The position numbers and the translations under genes are program-made. A model generated the notes under the pieces. It made no database searches, was not told the origin of the DNA, and saw only the letters and a program-made list of their open reading frames with translations. Source: JBAVQS01 sp049694275 (lineage in GTDB: Bacteria > Chloroflexota > Anaerolineae > UBA4142 > SHND01). From it: DNA of 10,088 bases. The DNA lies in assembly GCA_049694275.1 (NCBI GenBank), contig JBAVQS010000361.1:1-10088 (forward strand), written 5' to 3'. The stretch's first letter is position 1, and each line of letters opens with the position of its first letter. Shown in pieces: positions 6,287-10,088 of this stretch.

Positions 6287-7144
6287 ATGGTCGAATTCCA
6301 GGTAGGCGACATCGAGAAAATCCTGGCATGCTATGCGCAGAGAGACATAAGAGAAAGAGTTCCTCAGATAACCCATCGGATGGCTCTTGTGGAAAGCTGG
6401 GACCCCGAACCGGGAGCGCGAATACTAGAAATTGGATGCGGCCAAGGGGACACAACAGCTGTCCTTGCAAGCGTTATCGGTGAAACGGGAAAAGTAATAG
6501 CCATCGACAAGGCTCCCCCGGATTATGGGCTTCCTCCACTCAGTGAAGCCCACAAAGCCATCAAGTCTTCCACTTTCGCCGATCGCATTGAATTTCGCCT
6601 TTCGACTGATCTTCTCTCGCCGCAGATTAGTTTCCGAGATGGAGAATTCGATCTTGCCATCTTCTCGCACTGTTCATGGTATCTATCAACTCCCCGTGAA
6701 CTATTCAGGCTGTTCAGTCGTGTGAGGCCGTGGGCCAAGCGGCTCGGGTACGCCGAGTGGGACATTGTTCCTCAGAATATCATGCAGGTCCCACATATGA
6801 TGGCCGCGCTTCTCCAGGTCAATATCAAGGCCCTGTGCCCCGAAATAGAGGAATGGAATATCCGATCACTAATCATTCCTGAGGAAGCCCGGAGAATGGC
6901 AGAACAGGCTGGGTGGCGAATAGTGGAAGAAAGAGAGCTTGACACCTCGGCGCTAATGTGGGATGGGAAAGGATTGGAGATTCATATGGCGCTGAAGCTC
7001 TCGGAGCAATTCATACGGACCGACAATTTCCAAATTCCTGATTTCGCTCGAGACTTCATAAGTGCGCAAGCTCGAATGCTCGAACAATTCGCAACCCACG
7101 GGAATCAAATGTCGCTAAACACCTATTCGTTTTTAGCCGAATAG
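6287..7144 (+). CDS. Class I SAM-dependent methyltransferase
   Basis: A 285-residue Rossmann-fold methyltransferase. Motif I, ILEIGCGQGDTT, is at about residues 46-57. An acidic residue follows the second strand (VIAIDKAPPD), and the DLAIFSHCSWYLSTPRELFR segment fits motifs for the later strands. A C-terminal helical extension of about 100 residues probably covers the active site. The ATG at 6287 has GGAG at 6278-6281, 5 bases upstream; the frame is open to a TTG at 6254 without a site of its own. It lies 103 bases after enzyme B and 93 bases before enzyme C in the same direction, so co-transcription is likely. Such enzymes methylate O, N or C atoms of small molecules or peptides, and the acceptor cannot be read from the sequence. 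In this setting a tailoring step on the cassette's product is a reasonable inference. Confidence 0.85.
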   Translation: MVEFQVGDIEKILACYAQRDIRERVPQITHRMALVESWDPEPGARILEIGCGQGDTTAVLASVIGETGKVIAIDKAPPDYGLPPLSEAHKAIKSSTFADRIEFRLSTDLLSPQISFRDGEFDLAIFSHCSWYLSTPRELFRLFSRVRPWAKRLGYAEWDIVPQNIMQVPHMMAALLQVNIKALCPEIEEWNIRSLIIPEEARRMAEQAGWRIVEERELDTSALMWDGKGLEIHMALKLSEQFIRTDNFQIPDFARDFISAQARMLEQFATHGNQMSLNTYSFLAE

Positions 7145-7237
7145 CATCGGTAATTGGGTGATGCCGTAGTGATTTGCACCTTGCGAGCGATATAGTGCTC
7201 GAAACTCAGGACCACGTTTAGGGATAGGCGTACCTTT

Positions 7238-8206
7238 ATGACCACGCTCTATTACAACTTGCTCTACGCCTGCAACAGCGCATGCGTTTTCTGCGCGTCT
7301 GACAATGGAGAAATCCGTCGTGGCCAAATGCTACTTTCGGATGTGCTAGATTCTTTTAAAGTATTCAAACTCGGTCCCGACGATGAAGTAATCCTGAATG
7401 GTGGCGAGACAACTCTATTTGCCGACATCATCTGCGTGATAGAAAGCGCAGCTACTCTAGGAGCTCACACAACTCTTTTCACGAACGGCAGAAAACTCGC
7501 TGATTCTCACTTTGTTCGCCAGCTGGTCGACGCAGGAATTAGTCGACTTACGATTCCGTTATATGGGAGATTGCCTGAGGAGCACGACCGATTGACAGGC
7601 AGAGCAGGCAGTTTTAGGCAAACTATAGCTGCAATCGAGAATGCTATTAATCTACAGAGGGAGCAACAGAGACCAGAAATTGAGCTGAAAGTCTTGATCT
7701 GCAGACCTTGTCTTTCCTCAAATCCAGAACTTGTGGACTTCATTGTCGCGCAGTTTGGACCACCGAGTCGCTTCGTTCTAAGCGGCCTCGTTTACTCTGC
7801 GGCTGTGCAAAAGAGAAGAGAAAAGTTCGTGCCAGATTGGGATGAACTTGCGGTCTGTGTCAACAAAACTTTGGTTAAGGCTATGAGTTCTGCGTTCAAT
7901 ACGATCTTGTCTTCCATTCCTCTCTGCGTCTTGAACGACGCGCTATTGACGTCGTATCTCAAGCAGGTGCAAGAAAGACACTCAAAGGAAACAAAACAAT
8001 CCGCAAATTACATCACAGACGGAGATGCTTGGGTCTATTTTGACCCCTCAAACCCGAGAGGCGGCATTGTCAAGGATCCGTCAACCGAGACGAAGCATTT
8101 CCTATGTAGGAATTGCTTGGTCGCCCAATTCTGCACCGTGAATGAAGAATTTATTCATCAAACTCCGGGTGCTAAGCCTGCTCGTCTAGCTACCTATCCA
8201 ATGTAG
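7238..8206 (+). CDS. Radical SAM protein C with CX2CX5C C-terminus
   Basis: A 322-residue radical SAM enzyme. C12-NSA-C16-VF-C19 binds the SAM cluster, and GGE is at 55-57 (VILNGGETTLF). TNGRK and HDRLTGRAGSFRQT (116-129) follow, then IPLC (Cys230) and C290-x2-C293-x5-C299 near the end. The last four cysteines are in the same order as in protein A and could bind one auxiliary cluster; the full seven-Cys SPASM set is absent. Shared motifs (TGR-x-GS, IPLC, CX2CX5C) suggest that A and C are distant members of one subfamily. The N-terminus is very short before the first Cys (MTTLYYNLLYAC), so the ATG at 7238 is the only sensible start, although its ribosome binding site (AGGGA about 12 bases upstream) is poor. 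It is the last gene of the plus-strand unit. The reaction is unknown. Confidence 0.85.
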   Translation: MTTLYYNLLYACNSACVFCASDNGEIRRGQMLLSDVLDSFKVFKLGPDDEVILNGGETTLFADIICVIESAATLGAHTTLFTNGRKLADSHFVRQLVDAGISRLTIPLYGRLPEEHDRLTGRAGSFRQTIAAIENAINLQREQQRPEIELKVLICRPCLSSNPELVDFIVAQFGPPSRFVLSGLVYSAAVQKRREKFVPDWDELAVCVNKTLVKAMSSAFNTILSSIPLCVLNDALLTSYLKQVQERHSKETKQSANYITDGDAWVYFDPSNPRGGIVKDPSTETKHFLCRNCLVAQFCTVNEEFIHQTPGAKPARLATYPM

Positions 8207-8257
8207 CTATTGTTCTAGACGACTCTTCGATCATGCTGCATAGTATTAACCATCCTT

Positions 8258-8286
8258 AGAAACGAAAAGCCCCTCGGAAGGGGCTT
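8258..8286 (-). terminator. Intrinsic terminator oriented on the minus strand
   Basis: AAGCCCCT (8267-8274) and AGGGGCTT (8279-8286) form a perfect 8-bp stem with loop CGGA. On the minus strand the stem is followed by TTCGTTTC, giving a T-rich run with the last stem bases. On the plus strand the stem is followed by GACATC, without a T-run. It therefore best serves a minus-strand transcript ending here, though the hairpin may also stop the radical SAM C transcript partially. Confidence 0.6.
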
Positions 8287-8308
8287 GACATCTACCACTT
8301 ATGTCACC

Positions 8309-8446
8309 TCAACTCTCGCTATCCAGGGATGACTTTGACTCCGCCAATTCTGCCAACAGTTGCAAAAGATCATGAAAAGCATAGTCGTAGTTCTGTAATG
8401 ACTGGGCCGCCCGGGGCGGCAAGACCCTCCTAGGGATAAATCGCAT
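8309..8446 (-). CDS. Possible 45-residue small protein, unknown
   Basis: A minus-strand ORF from the ATG at 8446 to the TGA at 8309 gives a basic N-terminus (MRFIPRRVLPPRAAQ) and an amphipathic, acidic-ended C-terminus (DLLQLLAELAESKSS). The stop is 22 bases before the minus-oriented terminator at 8286, the spacing expected for a real gene end. Against it, no ribosome binding site precedes the ATG and the frame is short, with a stop at 8468-8470. It may be the 3' remnant of a longer gene or a small protein with another start. I do not recognise it. Confidence 0.3.
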   Translation of the reverse strand: MRFIPRRVLPPRAAQSLQNYDYAFHDLLQLLAELAESKSSLDSES

Positions 8447-8496
8447 AGAGCATTGCTCTAGCTGATTCTAGTTGGCGCGGATCAATGGCTTATTAT

Positions 8497-8525
8497 TTGC
8501 GCCGCAAGTTGCATTGGTCTATACT
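8497..8525 (+). promoter_or_regulatory. Possible promoter of the lipoprotein gene
   Basis: TTGCGC (8497-8502), a 17-base spacer and TATACT (8520-8525). The -10 box matches five of six consensus positions and the -35 three. Transcription would start near 8532, about 40 bases before the ATG at 8571, a normal distance. Confidence 0.4.
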
Positions 8526-8570
8526 CCATCCAGACAGGCGCAAGCTTGATCCCCGCTCTCTGGAGGCAAT

Positions 8571-9554
8571 ATGTACTCACGCAGGCTCGTAGGAGTCCTT
8601 CTCCTTTTCCTTTCAGCGCTTGTTATCGGTTGCAATTCGGTGACCACGCAAGCCAATCCCAAGCAAGATCAGCCAGCAGCAACGCTGACCCCATCTCCCA
8701 TCGTCATGCCTATTCAACAAAAGCCGATAATCTCCTTGACGCAACAGGAACTTGGGAACGCGCACTATGCACTGCCGGATCTGGGTGAATTTCAGTTGAA
8801 GGATGGGCTCTACGAAAACCAGTATGGTAGTGGCGCGACCCAGGTGAATCGCGTCAACTTGCAGACTGTGGCGCTTGGCGACCTGAACGGCGACGGTACA
8901 CTCGATGCAGCGGTAACGCTGGCGTGGAATGGCGGCGGCTCTGGCACCTTTATCTATTTGGCCGCGATGACCAACGACGGCGGCGCACCGAAACAGGCGG
9001 CGGTGGAGTTGCTCGGGGACCGCACGGTAGTGAAGGGGTTGTCCATTGAGAATGGGCAGATCGGGATCGACCTGAAGGGCTTTGCACCGGGTGATCCGCA
9101 GTGCTGCCCATCACAGGGAGCGATACGGGCGTACAAACTTGATGGGAGCAAGCTCACGGCGGTCGGCGAGGTCAAGCAAACGCCGACTGTGGCGCCATCC
9201 CCTTCACCGGTTGCGTCCATCCAATCCCGCTTTGATCCGCAAAAGTACCAATGCTCAAACCCGCCGGCGCTCGTGCTGGGCGATTCGGTTAAGGCAGGGC
9301 AGGATGTGACCCTCAACCTTCGCAGCAAGCTCGGACCCGCCACGGAACAGTTTCCGGTCACGGTAATTGTGATTGCGCCGGATGGGTCTCGGGTGTCTGG
9401 TCAGGCTCCCCTGAACGGCAATGATTGGGCCACCGTGACGTATCCCAAGGATTTCTCCGGCGCTCGGCCCACGGTGACCGGCGTTTATACGATCCTGTGG
9501 CAGGTTCCGGCCGGAGTTTTGGACTGTGATGGCTTTCAAGTGACAGGCAGTTAG
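8571..9554 (+). CDS. Secreted lipoprotein with a calcium-loop-like repeat and an Ig-like C-terminus
   Basis: A 327-residue envelope lipoprotein of unknown role. A basic start (MYSRRL) and a hydrophobic segment end in the lipobox VIGC, so Cys21 should be lipidated after signal peptidase II cleavage. A Thr/Pro/Gln-rich linker follows. The first domain carries D104-L-N-G-D-G-T-L-D112, a DxDxDGxxD-type loop as in calcium-binding VCBS/FG-GAP or dockerin-like proteins, and a Cys178-Cys179 pair. A second Pro/Ser/Thr linker (TPTVAPSPSPVAS) leads to a C-terminal beta-rich domain (about 225-327). Cys228 and Cys319 at its two ends could form a disulfide, and PVTVIVIAPDGSRV and VTGVYTILWQVPAG look Ig-like. 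GGAGG at 8562-8566, 4 bases before the ATG, supports the start. GC-rich codon use matches the host genes, not the cassette. The gene ends before the long-stem terminator at 9611. Confidence 0.8.
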   Translation: MYSRRLVGVLLLFLSALVIGCNSVTTQANPKQDQPAATLTPSPIVMPIQQKPIISLTQQELGNAHYALPDLGEFQLKDGLYENQYGSGATQVNRVNLQTVALGDLNGDGTLDAAVTLAWNGGGSGTFIYLAAMTNDGGAPKQAAVELLGDRTVVKGLSIENGQIGIDLKGFAPGDPQCCPSQGAIRAYKLDGSKLTAVGEVKQTPTVAPSPSPVASIQSRFDPQKYQCSNPPALVLGDSVKAGQDVTLNLRSKLGPATEQFPVTVIVIAPDGSRVSGQAPLNGNDWATVTYPKDFSGARPTVTGVYTILWQVPAGVLDCDGFQVTGS

Positions 9555-9610
9555 GAGAGGAGTCCGGCGCAGAGATACAAGGCCATGCACCCCTCCAGAG
9601 GGAACAAGCT

Positions 9611-9663
9611 TAATCGAAAAGAGCGGCGAGAGACTTCTGACCTCTCGCCGCTCTTTTCGATTA
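9611..9663 (+). terminator. Long-stem terminator after the lipoprotein gene
   Basis: A perfect 22-bp inverted repeat, arms 9611-9632 and 9642-9663, closes around the 9-base loop ACTTCTGAC. The core of the stem is GAGCGGCGAGAG and its complement. The flanking A-run on the left arm and T-run on the right arm (CTCTTTTCGATTACATTT) make it look like a terminator usable in both directions. The stem is longer than usual for an intrinsic terminator. Confidence 0.75.
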
Positions 9664-9740
9664 CATTTCTGCTGACCGGTACTCCAGCCGGAATGCGCGC
9701 CTGGCACGGCGCAGGTTTTTTGAATCTTTGATGCCGGCCC

Positions 9741-9769
9741 TTCTCAGGAAGAGCAATCGCGCATATAAT
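9741..9769 (+). promoter_or_regulatory. Likely promoter of the right-edge gene
   Basis: TTCTCA (9741-9746), a 17-base spacer and a perfect TATAAT (9764-9769). The -35 matches four of six consensus positions. A start near 9776 leaves a leader of about 120 bases before the ATG at 9899. Confidence 0.5.
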
Positions 9770-9898
9770 TGAGCTGTCGAATTGCGTTGGGCTGCATTTT
9801 ATCTGTCGTTATTGATTATGTACCAAATAGAGAAGCTTTTCCCCCCGATAATAATCGCCTTTTCGGTGCGCCTCGCGATCTTTTAGGAGCACAAGACG

Positions 9899-10088
9899 AT
9901 GACTAGTCGGCGTGAATCCCTCGATCATATCCTGACGCTGCTGGGGCGGCTCGATCTCCTGATCCGGCGTGAAGTGCTCGGCCTGCGAGCGCGCTCTCCA
10001 GAAAAAGCCATAGACGATTTCAAAGGGCTCTACATCTCTGAAGAGGAGGTGGATGCCTTTTTGCACGATTCCCTTGCCGCGGCGACGC
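9899..10088 (+). CDS. N-terminus of a conserved protein, possibly an AAA-type ATPase (3' end outside window)
   Basis: From the ATG at 9899 the frame stays open for 63 codons to the right edge. AGGAG (9885-9889) is 9 bases upstream. The start MTSRRESLDHILTLLGRLDL and the segment FKGLYISEEEVDAFLHD are strongly helical. They resemble, from memory, the N-terminal extension (RGLYISDEQVDALL-like) of large AAA-family ATPases found in Chloroflexota. No Walker motif is within the window, so the assignment is tentative. GC content and codon use match the host flanks. The minus-strand frame over the same bases (9809-10066) is a shadow. Confidence 0.6.
   Translation, partial: MTSRRESLDHILTLLGRLDLLIRREVLGLRARSPEKAIDDFKGLYISEEEVDAFLHDSLAAAT

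Larger units (their letters stand above)
8207..8570. other. Intergenic region between radical SAM gene C and the lipoprotein gene
   Basis: The stretch contains a minus-oriented terminator hairpin (8258-8286), a 45-codon minus-strand ORF (8309-8446) that includes a GC-rich inverted repeat GCCGCCC-G-GGGCGGC (8406-8420), and a possible plus-strand promoter (8497-8525). It marks the right end of the lower-GC cassette. No direct repeats or attachment-like sites matching the left end near 2520-2620 were noticed. Confidence 0.5.
9555..9898. other. Intergenic region between the lipoprotein gene and the right-edge gene
   Basis: No gene seen. It contains the 22-bp-stem terminator (9611-9663), a promoter-like pair (9741-9769) and the ribosome binding site of the right-edge gene (AGGAG, 9885-9889). 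Frames crossing it on the minus strand lack start signals and family resemblance. Confidence 0.6.

Noticed and set aside
6184..6483. Frame between enzyme B and the methyltransferase
   Set aside because: Most of it overlaps the methyltransferase in another frame. The free part from the ATG at 6217 has no good ribosome binding site and no precursor-like features.
9255..9707. 150-codon minus-strand frame over the lipoprotein end and terminator
   Set aside because: Crosses the terminator hairpin, has basic low-information sequence, and opposes a clear lipoprotein gene.
9809..10066. 85-codon minus-strand frame at the right edge
   Set aside because: The plus strand has a promoter, ribosome binding site and a family-like helical N-terminus over the same bases.
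1..10088. CRISPR arrays, tRNA or rRNA genes, transposases or integrases
   Set aside because: No regularly spaced direct repeats, no cloverleaf or rRNA-like sequence and no mobility-gene motif was seen on either strand.

Overview
The window looks like a Chloroflexota-type (or similar GC-rich) bacterial chromosome segment that carries a lower-GC cassette of radical SAM enzymes. The assignment is an inference. It rests on GC-rich, GC-skewed codon use in the flanking genes, a YkcA/YkcB-like family 39 glycosyltransferase tail, a start-of-gene sequence resembling a Chloroflexota ATPase, and a GTAGGGGC...GCCCCTAC intergenic palindrome of a kind often dispersed in such genomes. Hand counts of single 60-base lines give 40/60 G+C inside comM (1201-1260), but 21/60 in the membrane-protein relic (2761-2820), 30/60 in the second radical SAM gene (5281-5340) and 28/60 in the third (7381-7440).

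Layout, left to right. (1) The 3' end of a membrane glycosyltransferase (3-875) is followed by a 15-bp-arm palindrome. (2) comM/yifB, an AAA+ Mg-chelatase-like helicase (983-2521), ends in a good intrinsic terminator. (3) A hydrophobic membrane protein relic (2624-3203) reads through two frames, as if frameshifted. (4) Radical SAM gene A (3169-4149) lies on the minus strand behind a near-consensus sigma70-type promoter. (5) A long divergent spacer (about 590 bases) contains a nested inverted repeat and a perfect but orphan ribosome binding site. (6) On the plus strand follow a 64-residue small protein with an ideal ribosome binding site, a radical SAM/SPASM enzyme B, a class I methyltransferase and a third radical SAM enzyme C, each separated by about 90-135 bases. 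(7) A possible 45-codon minus-strand ORF ends in a minus-oriented terminator. (8) A lipoprotein gene (8571-9554) ends in a very long-stem terminator. (9) The start of another host-like gene (9899 to the window end) follows.

The most interesting part is 3169-8206. Enzyme B has the full SPASM cysteine pattern used by peptide-modifying radical SAM enzymes. The small protein just upstream has a helical-looking, charged N-terminal part and a short C-terminal tail rich in Trp, His, Gly and Lys. This is the layout of a RiPP (ribosomally made, modified peptide) precursor with its leader and core. Enzymes A and C share a second architecture: CX3CX2C, an HD-x-x-TGR-x-GS motif, an IPLC cysteine and CX2CX5C. 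The methyltransferase could tailor the product, and the broken membrane protein may be the remains of an exporter or immunity permease. I infer a candidate peptide-modification pathway from this. The product, the modified residues and whether the cassette is still active cannot be read from the sequence.
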